This document shows positions 24,445 through 32,553 of a DNA stretch of 64,000 nt, piece by piece; the stretch's first letter is position 1; each line of letters starts with the position of its first letter. A program made the position numbers and the translations under genes. The notes beneath the pieces are model-generated. The model was not told the DNA's origin. It was given only the letters and a program-made list of their open reading frames with translations, and did no database searches. The stretch covers positions 248,001 to 312,000 of the forward strand of contig NZ_QPKJ02000003.1 in assembly GCF_003344625.1 (NCBI RefSeq), written 5' to 3'. Source of the DNA: Solirubrobacter deserti (GTDB lineage: Bacteria; Actinomycetota; Thermoleophilia; Solirubrobacterales; Solirubrobacteraceae).

Positions 24445-24504
24445 GAGTTCGCCCCCAGGGCGAATCTCTCAACGACGACGAGCCCGCAGGGCGAGCTCGT
24501 CGTC
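24445..24504 (-). terminator. Two tandem hairpins after the fliT-like gene
   Basis: Just after the stop at 24510, GACGACGAGC/GCTCGTCGTC form a 10-bp stem (24474-24504); a second hairpin with TTCGCCC/GGGCGAA follows (24445-24469). No U-tract, as is common for actinobacterial terminators. They separate the flaG-fliT unit from the flgB promoter. Confidence 0.5.
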
Positions 24505-24509
24505 AGGTC

Positions 24510-24836
24510 CTACGCGGAGTGATTGAGGGAGCCACGCTGCGCGGGCGCCGGGCCCGCGTAACCGCGCATGGCAGTCGCGCCGCGGTTCATGCTCCCCATC
24601 TTCTGGAGCGTGAAGGCACGCCCGGCCGACAGGCCGGCGTGGATCTCGGCCTGGAGGTCGACCAGGCGCTCGAGGTGGGGACGGGCCGTCGCCGGCGGAG
24701 CGCCGAGCGAGGAAGCCGCCGCCAGGCGGTGCTGCGCGACCGCCGGGATCTCCTCCCAGCGGGCGTCACGGACGAGGTCGCGCTCGCGCTCGGCGAGCAC
24801 GACCAGATCGGCCCAGGGCTGGGCCTCGAGGCTCAT
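24510..24836 (-). CDS. FliT-like flagellar chaperone candidate
   Basis: 108-residue, mostly helical small protein (residues 1-75 charged helix; Gly/Ala/Pro-rich tail). Sequence similarity to FliT is too weak to be sure, but size, helical content and position immediately after fliS (ATGA overlap) match the fliD-fliS-fliT gene order. It would then guard the filament cap FliD before export. Confidence 0.6.
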   Translation of the reverse strand: MSLEAQPWADLVVLAERERDLVRDARWEEIPAVAQHRLAAASSLGAPPATARPHLERLVDLQAEIHAGLSAGRAFTLQKMGSMNRGATAMRGYAGPAPAQRGSLNHSA

Positions 24837-25222
24837 CGCGCCGGCGCCGTGTCGGCGATCTCGGCCCAGGCGTCGCGCAGCTCGGTCAGCAGCTCGGAGA
24901 CCTCTTCGATCTTCTGCGGGTTCTGCTCGAGCGCGGCCTCGATGAGGTGGCGGCGGCTGAAGGCGTAGATGCCCTGCAGGCGCGCGGCGATCTCACCGCC
25001 GCGCTCGTGGTCGAGCGTGACCGTGAGCTCGTCGATGATGGCCTCGGCGCGGCGCATGCGGTCCTGCGAGTTGGCCTTGTCGCCCTCGCGCATGGCGTAG
25101 GCGGCCTGGAAGAGGAAACGCAGGCAGCCGTCGTAGAGCATGACCACGAGGCGGCCGGGAGGGGCCGTGAGGATGCTCTGCTGCTTGTACTGGGCCGTCG
25201 GGTTGGCGGCGTAGGTGGCCAC
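24833..25222 (-). CDS. fliS: Flagellin chaperone FliS
   Basis: Binds flagellin and prevents early polymerisation. 129 residues with the FliS signature YKQQSILTAPPGRLVVMLYD near the N-terminus and a four-helix remainder. The GTG at 25222 has AGGAG 9 bp upstream; longer in-frame readings run into fliD and are rejected. The flagellin gene itself is not in this window. Confidence 0.94.
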   Translation of the reverse strand: MATYAANPTAQYKQQSILTAPPGRLVVMLYDGCLRFLFQAAYAMREGDKANSQDRMRRAEAIIDELTVTLDHERGGEIAARLQGIYAFSRRHLIEAALEQNPQKIEEVSELLTELRDAWAEIADTAPAR

Positions 25223-25317
25223 TGCTGAAGGCTCCTGGGAGGTCGTCGGAGGGAGGGAGGGAGGGATCACTTGGTTGATCGGCCGGCGGCTCTCGTCCTT
25301 GAGAGGCATCCGGGGCC

Positions 25318-26721
25318 TTACAGCGACGGCAGCGAGCCGATCTGGCTGGTGAGCCAGGCCTGCTGCGTCTGGGAGGCGTTCAGCGCCGATTCCATGGCGG
25401 CGAACTGCGCCTTGAGCCGAGCGGACTCTTTCTCCATGCGCGCGTTGAGCTTGGTGATCTGCTCGTTGAAGCCCTTGACGGTCTCGTCGTCGGTCTTCAT
25501 GCGGCCGGTGATGATGCCGTTGGTGCCGGTCTGGGTCCCGATGTACTCGGTGATCAGCCCGGACATGCCCTTCGTGGCACCCTTGCCGGCGAACAACTCG
25601 CGGACCTTGGTGTAGTCGGAGGCGATCGCGGCCTTGAGCTTGTCCTGGTCGACGGTCAGCTTGCCCGAGCGCGCGTCCTCGGCGGAGGCGCCGGCCTTCG
25701 GCACACCGATGCCGAGGTCGGCCAGGCCCGTGAGCCCGAGGCCCGACACGGCCTGGGTCATCGTCTGCTTGAGCTGGCGCAGCATCGACGTCATGCCGCT
25801 GTCGCCGAACAGCTGGCCCTTCTGAAGGTCGGACGTGGTCGTGGCCGTCGGCACGCGCTTCTCGGTGATCTCCGCGCGGGTGGCCGTGACGACCGAGTTG
25901 TAGGCGTCGACGAGCGCCGTGATCTTCTTGGCGATCGCGTCGTTGTCGATCGCGGGCTGCGTCGTGGACACCGTGACCGGGCTGGTGGAGACGCCCTTCA
26001 GCGTCACGCGCACGCCCGGAATGATGTTCTCGAGGATGTTGGACTCGGGGTTGGTCTCCGCGCCGCCGTTGACCTTGATGGCGGCGTTGAGCGTCGGCCC
26101 GGTGCGCTGGTAGCTGGTGTCCTCGGTGAGCGTGGTGCCCGCGCCCAGCTGCGACGTGTCGACGGTGAAGTCCGCGTTGGCGCCGGTCTTGCGCGAGGAG
26201 AAGACGAGCTTCTCGGTGGCGCCGTCCTTGACGACGGCCGCGTACACCGGAGCCTTCTCGTTGGCGTTGACGGCGGCGGCGACGTCCGCGGCGCTCGCGT
26301 TCGCGGCGATGTCGATCGTCACCGTGGAGGCGGCGTCGTTCGAGTAGGCGAAGGTGAGCTTGCCGGCGTTCGCGCCCTTGGCGTAGTCGAACCCGTGCTG
26401 GGCCGAGGAGGCGAGGCGGTCGACCTGGATCGAGTGGCCGCCGATGCCGGCGCCGCCGAGCACGCTGACGTCGATCTTGGTCGGGTCCGACGACGTCGTG
26501 GTCTGCGTCGGCTTCCACAGCGTCGCGGACTGGAGGTCGTTGGCCGCCGTCTTGACCGCGTCGAGCTTGGCCTTGATCGCGCTCAGGTCGGTCTTGTGCT
26601 GGTTGACCGCGACCTGTCGCTTCTGGACGGCCGTGACCTTGTTCTGCTCGATCGCCATCAGCTGGCTGATGATCGATTCGGTATCGAGGCCCGACGCCAT
26701 GCCGGACAGGGAGATCGCCAT
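25318..26721 (-). CDS. fliD: Flagellar filament cap protein FliD
   Basis: Cap at the filament tip that folds flagellin subunits. 467 residues: N-terminal FliD domain with SLSGMASGLDTESIISQLMA (about 4-23), variable outer domains, and a C-terminal coiled coil (MKTDDETVKGFNEQITKLNA through QTQQAWLTSQIGSL). Lies 10 bp after flaG and about 95 bp before fliS. Confidence 0.96.
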   Translation of the reverse strand: MAISLSGMASGLDTESIISQLMAIEQNKVTAVQKRQVAVNQHKTDLSAIKAKLDAVKTAANDLQSATLWKPTQTTTSSDPTKIDVSVLGGAGIGGHSIQVDRLASSAQHGFDYAKGANAGKLTFAYSNDAASTVTIDIAANASAADVAAAVNANEKAPVYAAVVKDGATEKLVFSSRKTGANADFTVDTSQLGAGTTLTEDTSYQRTGPTLNAAIKVNGGAETNPESNILENIIPGVRVTLKGVSTSPVTVSTTQPAIDNDAIAKKITALVDAYNSVVTATRAEITEKRVPTATTTSDLQKGQLFGDSGMTSMLRQLKQTMTQAVSGLGLTGLADLGIGVPKAGASAEDARSGKLTVDQDKLKAAIASDYTKVRELFAGKGATKGMSGLITEYIGTQTGTNGIITGRMKTDDETVKGFNEQITKLNARMEKESARLKAQFAAMESALNASQTQQAWLTSQIGSLPSL

Positions 26722-26731
26722 GGGGGCTCCT

Positions 26732-27088
26732 CTACAGCTCGCCGCCGGACATGATGTCCAGCGCCTTTGACGGCGGGATGGTCTTGATCACGTTGCCTTC
26801 GAGGTCGCGCACCTGGATGATCACCCGGTTGGTGTCCTCGTCGCGCTTGAAGTGCAGCTCGCGGTTGCTCTTGTGCATCTGCTCGACGACCTCCGCGGCC
26901 TTGGCGACGAGCTCTCGCGCTTCCGGGGTGGGAGCCGGGGGAACGTCGCCGACGATCGTCCCGGTCTCCTCAACGCCCGTGGGGCGCTGAGCCGCGGCGT
27001 CGCGCGGCTCAGTCGCAGCGGCCGGCGGCACGGATGGCACCGCGGGCAGCTGCTGATAGGGGATGAAGCGACCGATCTGAAGAGTCAT
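26732..27088 (-). CDS. flaG: FlaG family protein
   Basis: Affects filament length in several bacteria; mechanism unclear. 118 residues: Pro/Ala-rich N-terminal half and a conserved C-terminal FlaG domain (LHFKRDEDTNRVIIQVRDLE, then VIKTIPPSKALDI). The ATG lies 11 bp downstream of a sigma-28-like -10 box. First gene of flaG-fliD-fliS-fliT. Confidence 0.9.
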   Translation of the reverse strand: MTLQIGRFIPYQQLPAVPSVPPAAATEPRDAAAQRPTGVEETGTIVGDVPPAPTPEARELVAKAAEVVEQMHKSNRELHFKRDEDTNRVIIQVRDLEGNVIKTIPPSKALDIMSGGEL

Positions 27089-27099
27089 CTCAGACCCAG

Positions 27100-27126
27100 T
27101 AGTCGGCGTGGTGCAGTGAAGCTTTA
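27100..27126 (-). promoter_or_regulatory. FliA-type promoter of flaG-fliDST
   Basis: -35 TAAAGCTT (27126-27119), 11-bp spacer, -10 GCCGACTA (27107-27100). The -35 begins with the TAA stop codon of fliA. Confidence 0.72.
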
Positions 27127-27942
27127 GCCGACCGCGGAGAACAGGACGGCGTCGTCGGAGAGCTGCTGCTTGAGCGTGCGCTTGAGCTGCGAGTGGATCT
27201 GGCAGATGCGGCTCTCGGAGACGCCCATGACCTCGCCGATCTCGCGCAGCGTCAGGTTCTTCACGTACAGCAGGACGGCGACCTCGCGCTCGCGCTGCGG
27301 CAGGGTGTCGAACGCGCGGCGGAACTTGTTCTTGGCCTCGGAGTTGGCGGCCTGGTGCTCCGGGTCGCGCTTGCGGTCGCCGTCGGCGAGCGTGTCGATG
27401 CGCTCGACGGTCGTCTCGTCGTCGGAGATCACGAGCGTGTTGAGCGACGTGACGTCCGAGACGGCGATGTCGTCCTCGCGGCGGCGCAGCTCGTCGACGG
27501 TGATGGAGAGCGCGTCGGCGAGCTCCTCGCGCGTCGGGCGGCGACCCTGGATCGTCGTGAACTGGTCACGGGCGCGAGCGATGTCGCGCTCCCAGCGGCG
27601 CAGCGAGCGCGGCGCCCAGTCCTGCCGGCGCAGCTCGTCGAGCACGGCGCCGTGGATGCGGGTCCACGCGAACTGCTCGAGCGTGGCGCCCTTCTCCGGG
27701 TCATAGCGGTCGATCGAGGCGATCAGAGCCTCGAGGCCGCACGAGATGAAGTCCTCGACCTCGCAGCGGGCCGGCAGCTCGCGCACCTTCTTGAAGACGA
27801 TGTACTTGACCAGCGGCGCGTAGGTCATCACCAGGCGGTTGCGGACCTGGAGGTCACCGGTCGCCTTGTACTCACGCCAGAGCGCGAGGGCATCCTCGGC
27901 GCTGACGCGCCGGCGGCTGCCTGATGAGGTCGTGGACTTCAT
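27124..27942 (-). CDS. fliA: Flagellar sigma factor FliA (sigma-28, WhiG-like)
   Basis: RNA polymerase sigma factor for motility genes. 272 residues: region 2 (about 20-100) with NRLVMTYAPLVKYIVFKKVR and the -10 recognition helix LEQFAWTRIHGAVLDELR; region 3 (GRRPTREELADALSITVDEL); region 4 with the helix-turn-helix LTLREIGEVMGVSESRICQI. It is the obvious reader of the ten TCAAG-N11/12-GCCGATNN promoters mapped here, including one before itself. No flgM anti-sigma gene is recognised in the window. Confidence 0.96.
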   Translation of the reverse strand: MKSTTSSGSRRRVSAEDALALWREYKATGDLQVRNRLVMTYAPLVKYIVFKKVRELPARCEVEDFISCGLEALIASIDRYDPEKGATLEQFAWTRIHGAVLDELRRQDWAPRSLRRWERDIARARDQFTTIQGRRPTREELADALSITVDELRRREDDIAVSDVTSLNTLVISDDETTVERIDTLADGDRKRDPEHQAANSEAKNKFRRAFDTLPQREREVAVLLYVKNLTLREIGEVMGVSESRICQIHSQLKRTLKQQLSDDAVLFSAVG

Positions 27943-27994
27943 GACGGAAAAGGAACTCCTGAGGAGGGCTCTTGCGGACTGACGGACGCAGTCT

Positions 27995-28022
27995 GTATCG
28001 GGCGTTCACCCGAGTTTCTTCA
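27995..28022 (-). promoter_or_regulatory. Possible FliA-type promoter of fliA
   Basis: -35 TGAAGAAA (28022-28015), 12-bp spacer, -10 CCCGATAC (28002-27995). Weaker than the others; would give autoregulation. The upstream FlhB-C homologue ends at 28023. Confidence 0.5.
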
Positions 28023-28292
28023 TCACCGATTCGGAGTAGGGCGCTTTTCGGACAGGCCGTATGCCCACGCCAGCACCTGTGCGACAGCCGTCCACATCTG
28101 CTCCGGAATCTCTTGTCCGAGCGCCAGGTCGGAGAGCGCCTTGGCCAGCTCCGGATCCTGGTGCACCGGCACCCCCGCCTCACGTGCGCGCTCGAGTATC
28201 TGCGCCGCGACGTGCCCGCGGCCGGCGGCCACGACTTTTGGCGCGCCGTCGCCGGTGTATTTGAGCGCCGCGGTGACGTCGCGCTCAGGCAT
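28023..28292 (-). CDS. Stand-alone FlhB C-terminal domain homologue (FhlX/YlqH type)
   Basis: 89 residues that align with the FlhB cytosolic domain directly downstream of its NPTH cleavage site: AALKYTGDGAPKVVAAGRG here against VALKYESGSSAPIVVAKG in FlhB, then ILERAREAGVPVHQDPELAK. No membrane part and no NPTH. Such proteins (YlqH/FhlX) can stand in for the cleaved FlhB fragment. The ATG overlaps the end of the FliK-like gene by 8 bp, forming a two-gene unit like ylqG-ylqH of Firmicutes. Confidence 0.86.
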   Translation of the reverse strand: MPERDVTAALKYTGDGAPKVVAAGRGHVAAQILERAREAGVPVHQDPELAKALSDLALGQEIPEQMWTAVAQVLAWAYGLSEKRPTPNR

Positions 28293-28902
28293 ACAGGTCC
28301 AGCGGCGTGTGCCGCGGCCGAACGTTGACCGTCGCCTCCAAACCCGCCGCCTCCAAGTTGGCGCGTAGACGCTCAGAAGCACCGGAGGCGACGACATGCG
28401 GGAGCCCGGCGGCGGTCGTGACCTCCGCCAGCAGGCGCTCCCCACGCAGCTCCAGGCGCAGGTCGAGCCTGCCGAGTGTGGGATGGGTGAACGCGAGCGA
28501 GACGACGTCCGCGAGCTCGCCGTCGGCCCCGCGCCGGCGCGCGGGAGGTTCTTCGACCTCCACGTGAGGTTGGAGCTGCATCTGCGGCAGCCCCTGGCCG
28601 ATCAACGGGTTCGACGGGACGGTCTGCGGCGCCTGGGCGGCCTGAGCGCCGGGTTGCGCGGCCTGCGGCTCGATCTGCAGCCACACGCGCTCCGCCGTGA
28701 CCTCCTTGACCTTGAGCTTGAGCGTCGCGCCGGCCTGGACCTCCGGCGGCAGCTCCGCCGTGACGGGCAGCCCGGCGATGACGAGCACGGCGTGCGTGTC
28801 CCCGCGCGAGGCGACGCGGGCCATCATCGACGCGCCTTCGCGGATCGGCACCTCCGGCAGCTGCGCGCGCAGCAGCGCGGCGGTGACAGCGATCGGATCC
28901 AT
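28285..28902 (-). CDS. FliK-like protein (Flg_hook C-terminal domain, YlqG type)
   Basis: 205 residues: N-terminal beta-rich half, a Gln/Ala/Pro linker (about 100-125), and a C-terminal hook-length-control-like domain (FTHPTLGRLDLRLELRGERL and SERLRANLEAAGLEATVNVR). A second FliK-type gene besides the one at 10.1-11.5 kb. Paired with the FlhB-C homologue, so the pair mirrors the FliK-FlhB switch couple. Divergent from flgF with 42 bp between starts. Confidence 0.78.
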   Translation of the reverse strand: MDPIAVTAALLRAQLPEVPIREGASMMARVASRGDTHAVLVIAGLPVTAELPPEVQAGATLKLKVKEVTAERVWLQIEPQAAQPGAQAAQAPQTVPSNPLIGQGLPQMQLQPHVEVEEPPARRRGADGELADVVSLAFTHPTLGRLDLRLELRGERLLAEVTTAAGLPHVVASGASERLRANLEAAGLEATVNVRPRHTPLDLYA

Positions 28903-28905
28903 GAC

Positions 28906-28933
28906 TCAAGGATGCCCGTCCGGGCGCCGATGG
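28906..28933 (+). promoter_or_regulatory. FliA-type promoter of flgF
   Basis: -35 TCAAGGAT (28906-28913), 12-bp spacer, -10 GCCGATGG (28926-28933). Lies in the 42-bp divergent gap; the flgF ATG begins 11 bp after the -10. Confidence 0.68.
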
Positions 28934-28944
28934 GTGAACCCAGT

Positions 28945-29640
28945 ATGGATCGCGGCCTTTATCTCGCAGCCTCAGGCATGCTCGCCGAGCAGATCCGCCA
29001 GGACCAGATCGCGAACGACCTCGCGAACGCGTCGACCGCCGGCTACAAGTCCGAGCGCACGACGCAGCAGTCCTTCGGCGAGATGCTCCTTACCAACTCC
29101 GTCACCGGCCAGCAGGTCGGCCGGGTCACGACCGCCGTCGGCGTCAGCGCCACGGTCACCGACTGGACCCCCGGCATGCTCAAGGAGACGGGCGAGCCGC
29201 TCGACTTCGGCATCAACGGCGACGGCTTCTTCGCCGTCCAGACCGACGATGGCACGCGCTACACGCGCAACGGGCAGTTCACCAGCGACGACCAGGGCCG
29301 CCTGACCACGCTGCAGGGCGACCCCGTCCTCGGCCGCAACAACCAGCCGGTCACGCTCGGCGCCGACGGCCGGGTCGACCCGCGTCAGCTCAACGTGGTG
29401 ACGCTCAACGATCCGGAGAAGGTCGGCGACTCCTACGTCACCGGCACGCCGGGCAACGCCGGAGGCCAGACGGCCGGCAGCGTCCGCGCCGGCGCGCTGG
29501 AGGCCTCCGGCGCCGATCCGACCCAGGCCATGGTGGACATGATGGCCTCGTTCCGCTCCTACGAGTCGGGCCAGAAGGTCATCCAGACCATCGACGAGAC
29601 CCTCGGCAAGGCCGCCGCCTCCGTCGGTTCCCTGACTTAG
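28945..29640 (+). CDS. flgF: Flagellar rod protein FlgF
   Basis: Proximal rod protein of the FlgF/FlgG family. 231 residues: MDRGLYLAASGMLAEQIRQD start, rod signature IANDLANASTAGYK (about 22-35), FGINGDGFFAVQT hook-type motif, and C-terminal MVDMMASFRSYESGQKVIQT. Assigned FlgF because it precedes a closer FlgG match; the two are paralogues and could be swapped in name. Confidence 0.9.
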   Translation: MDRGLYLAASGMLAEQIRQDQIANDLANASTAGYKSERTTQQSFGEMLLTNSVTGQQVGRVTTAVGVSATVTDWTPGMLKETGEPLDFGINGDGFFAVQTDDGTRYTRNGQFTSDDQGRLTTLQGDPVLGRNNQPVTLGADGRVDPRQLNVVTLNDPEKVGDSYVTGTPGNAGGQTAGSVRAGALEASGADPTQAMVDMMASFRSYESGQKVIQTIDETLGKAAASVGSLT

Positions 29641-29641
29641 C

Positions 29642-29669
29642 TCAAGTCGTCCAGCTCCGAAGCCGATCT
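29642..29669 (+). promoter_or_regulatory. FliA-type promoter of flgG
   Basis: -35 TCAAGTCG (29642-29649), 12-bp spacer, -10 GCCGATCT (29662-29669), then 8 bp to the flgG ATG. Predicts a leaderless transcript. Confidence 0.72.
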
Positions 29670-29677
29670 AGATATCA

Positions 29678-30418
29678 ATGCTCGAAGGACTCCGAACCGC
29701 CGCGGCGGGCATGAAGGCGCAGCAGTTCAAGCTCGACGCCGTCTCCAACGACCTGGCCAACGCCAACACGACCGGGTACAAGCGTCTGCGCGTCGGGTTC
29801 TCGGACCTGCTGTACGAGCAGGGCGGGCGCCCCACGATCTCCAACGAGGCGCAGCTCGGCACGGGCTCGCGCGCCGTCCAGGGCGGGCGCACCTTCGAGC
29901 AGGGCAACCTGCAGCGCACCGAGAAGCCGACCGACGTCGCGCTCCAGGGACCGGGCTTCATGAAGGTCAAGCTGTCCGACGGCCGTGACGCGCTCACCCG
30001 CGACGGCAACTTCCAGATCGACGCCAACCGCCGGCTCGTGACCTCCTCCGGCGGCTTCGTGACGCCGACGATCACGATCCCCGAGGGCGTCGACGAGTCC
30101 GAGATCTCGATCGGCCGCGACGGCCAGGTGCTCGCCAAGGGCCAGGCCGTCGGCCGCATCCAGCTCGTCAACGTGCGCTCGCCGCAGAACCTCGAGTCCG
30201 TCGGCGAGAACGCCTTCGTGACCACCGCGCGCTCGGGCAACGCCGTCGCCGCGCCGGCGACCACCGTGCTCGAGCAGGGCGCGCTCGAGGGCTCGAACAC
30301 GGACATGGCGCAGGCCATGACCGACATGATCGAGGCCCAGCGCACCTACCAGCTGACGTCGAAGGCGATCCAGACCGCCGACCAGATGATGGAAGTCGCG
30401 AACGGGGTCAAGCGATGA
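29678..30418 (+). CDS. flgG: Flagellar distal rod protein FlgG
   Basis: Distal rod subunit. 246 residues, close to the usual 260: LRTAAAGMKAQQFKLDAVSN, ANANTTGYKRLRVGFSDL rod motif, ALQGPGFMKV, and the closing MTDMIEAQRTYQLTSKAIQT. ATG preceded at 8 bp by the promoter and without a Shine-Dalgarno. Overlaps the FlgJ-like gene by 4 bp (ATGA). Confidence 0.96.
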   Translation: MLEGLRTAAAGMKAQQFKLDAVSNDLANANTTGYKRLRVGFSDLLYEQGGRPTISNEAQLGTGSRAVQGGRTFEQGNLQRTEKPTDVALQGPGFMKVKLSDGRDALTRDGNFQIDANRRLVTSSGGFVTPTITIPEGVDESEISIGRDGQVLAKGQAVGRIQLVNVRSPQNLESVGENAFVTTARSGNAVAAPATTVLEQGALEGSNTDMAQAMTDMIEAQRTYQLTSKAIQTADQMMEVANGVKR

Positions 30419-30678
30419 GCACGATCGGCTCGTCGATCCCGACGTACTCGCTGCCCGCCGACATCCGCGCGGCCGGCACCGACGCCGTCAAGGACTACAA
30501 GGCCGCCGTCGGGTTCGAGCAGATGCTCGCCGGGCAGCTGATGAAGAGCATGGTGAGCGAGAGCTCGCTCGGTGAGGGCCCGTACGCCTCGACCATGCAG
30601 GACACGCTGACCACGGCGCTGACCAGCGGTCAGGGTCTGGGCCTCGCACGCCAGATCTACAAGGAGATGCAGTCGTGA
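30415..30678 (+). CDS. flgJ: FlgJ-like rod-binding protein (no muramidase domain)
   Basis: 87 residues equal to the FlgJ N-terminal rod-cap domain: KDYKAAVGFEQMLAGQLMKS and SLGEGPYASTMQDTLTTALT. The C-terminal peptidoglycan hydrolase of enterobacterial FlgJ is missing; the SLT transglycosylase in the fliJ operon is the likely replacement. ATGA overlaps with both flgG and flgN. Confidence 0.88.
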   Translation: MSTIGSSIPTYSLPADIRAAGTDAVKDYKAAVGFEQMLAGQLMKSMVSESSLGEGPYASTMQDTLTTALTSGQGLGLARQIYKEMQS

Positions 30679-31184
30679 GCACGGTTCTCGAGGCCGAGCT
30701 GCTCGTCCACCTGGACCAGCAGATCCACTCCGCCCGCCAGCTGCTCAAGCTCGTGCTCGCGCAGGGCTCGGCCATCCGCGAGCGCGACACCGACGCGGTG
30801 CTTGCCCGCCTGGCCGACATCCAGGCCGAGATGGTGCGCCGCGGCGTGCTCGAGCAGGAGCGCACCAGCCTGCTGCAGCGCGCCGGTTCGGCGCTCGGCA
30901 TGCCGGCCACCAACGTCACGCTCGAGCGCCTGTGCAGCCTGATCACCCCGGCGGCCGCGACCGCCGCGATGGAACGCTCCGCCGAGCTGCGCGGCCTGCT
31001 CGCCGAGATTGCCCGCGAGCACGGCATCAACCGTGCCCTCATGCGCCAGGAGCTGACGTTTCTGTCGCACCTGACCCGGCTCATCGGCCAGGAGGCCGAG
31101 CCGGGCTACAGCCCGCCCAACGGTGCGCGCCCCGCCGCCTCCCCGGCGCCGACCGCCTACCGCGCCCTCGACCTGCAGGCCTGA
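30675..31184 (+). CDS. flgN: FlgN family chaperone
   Basis: Export chaperone for FlgK and FlgL. 169 residues, nearly all helix, with LVHLDQQIHSARQLLKLVLA near the start and a disordered Pro/Ala tail. GTG start overlapping the flgJ-like stop; followed after 16 bp by flgK, its expected client. Confidence 0.87.
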   Translation: MSTVLEAELLVHLDQQIHSARQLLKLVLAQGSAIRERDTDAVLARLADIQAEMVRRGVLEQERTSLLQRAGSALGMPATNVTLERLCSLITPAAATAAMERSAELRGLLAEIAREHGINRALMRQELTFLSHLTRLIGQEAEPGYSPPNGARPAASPAPTAYRALDLQA

Positions 31185-31200
31185 CCCCACCTGAACGCTG

Positions 31201-32553
31201 ATGCCCGTCTCCTCCTTCTTCGGCATGCAGACCTCCCTGAAGGGCCTGTTGGCCCATCAGCGCATGCTCGACACCACCGGCCACAACATCGCGAACGCCT
31301 CCACTCAGGGCTACTCGCGCCAGGAAGCGATGCTGCAGGCCTCGCCGGCGCTGCGCCTGACCTTGAGCAACGGCATCAACACCACGGGCGCGCAGCTCGG
31401 CTCGGGTGTCGACGTCACCGGCTTCCGGCGCGTGCGCGACCAGTTCCTGGACTCCCAGTACCGCGCGCAGAACACCAACCTCAACGAGTGGTCGGCGAAG
31501 GCCGAGGCGCTCGACAGCGCCGAGCTCTCCCTGGCCGAGCCGGGTGAGAACGGCATCAACGCGCAGCTCGCCAAGGTCTGGAACGCCTGGTCGGACTTCT
31601 CCAAGCACCCGACGACGCCGTCCGCCAAGCAGGCGCTCGTGCAGACCTCGCAGGGCCTGACCGACTCGATCCACTCCGTGCGCTCCCAGATGGTGGCCGC
31701 GCAGGAGATGGCTCAGGGCCAGTACCAGGACATCGTCGGAGAGGGTGGCCAGGTCGACAAGATCGCGACGGAGATCGCCGACCTCAACAAGACGATCGCG
31801 CAGTTCATGTCGATCGGGGAGCCCCCCAACGACCTGATGGACCGCCGCGACGTGCTCGTCGACCAGCTCTCCAACTACGGCCAGGTGTCAGTCGAGGCGC
31901 TCGAGGGCGGCTCCATGAACGTCTCGTTCGTGGACCGCACCAACGGCACCGCCTACCCGATCGTGACCGATCAGACCGCGACCTGGGACGGCCCGCCGAT
32001 CGGCGACTGGAACCCCGGCGGCGAGATGGGCGGCCTGCTGGCCGTCGGCAAGTCGCCGGGCGGCACGATCGACGGCTACCTGGCCCAGATCGACACGATC
32101 ACGCAGTCGCTCGCGAGCGCGGTCAACGGCATCTACGGCGGCGAGTTCTTCACCGTCGGCACGCCGGCCGGCGCCACGATCAAGGTCGCCGACGCGATCG
32201 TCGCCGACCCGAACTCCGTCATCGCGGGCTCGGGCACCGGCGCGTCCTCGAACGACATCGCGCTGCAGATCTCCCAGCTGCGTGGCAACGCGTCGATCGA
32301 CGGCGCCTACAAGTCCTTCGTCGCCAAGGTCGGCGGCGACCTGAGCGAGGCCCAGCGCCTGCAGGGCAACGCGCAGATCCTCACCGACTCCGTCGAGAAC
32401 CGCCGCCAGAGCGTGCAGGGCGTCTCGATGGACGAGGAGATGTCGAACCTGGTCCGCTTCCAGCGCGCCTATCAGGCCTCGGCGCGCGCCATGTCCACGA
32501 TGGACGAGATGCTCGACGTCCTGATCAATCGCACCGGAAAGGTTGGCCTCTGA
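31201..32553 (+). CDS. flgK: Hook-filament junction protein FlgK
   Basis: First hook-associated protein between hook and filament. 450 residues: N-terminal LKGLLAHQRMLDTTGHNIAN and STQGYSRQEAML signature, junction domain (DSQYRAQNTNLNEWSAKAEA), and C-terminal MDEEMSNLVRFQRAYQASAR. Its TGA overlaps the flgL ATG. Confidence 0.96.
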   Translation: MPVSSFFGMQTSLKGLLAHQRMLDTTGHNIANASTQGYSRQEAMLQASPALRLTLSNGINTTGAQLGSGVDVTGFRRVRDQFLDSQYRAQNTNLNEWSAKAEALDSAELSLAEPGENGINAQLAKVWNAWSDFSKHPTTPSAKQALVQTSQGLTDSIHSVRSQMVAAQEMAQGQYQDIVGEGGQVDKIATEIADLNKTIAQFMSIGEPPNDLMDRRDVLVDQLSNYGQVSVEALEGGSMNVSFVDRTNGTAYPIVTDQTATWDGPPIGDWNPGGEMGGLLAVGKSPGGTIDGYLAQIDTITQSLASAVNGIYGGEFFTVGTPAGATIKVADAIVADPNSVIAGSGTGASSNDIALQISQLRGNASIDGAYKSFVAKVGGDLSEAQRLQGNAQILTDSVENRRQSVQGVSMDEEMSNLVRFQRAYQASARAMSTMDEMLDVLINRTGKVGL

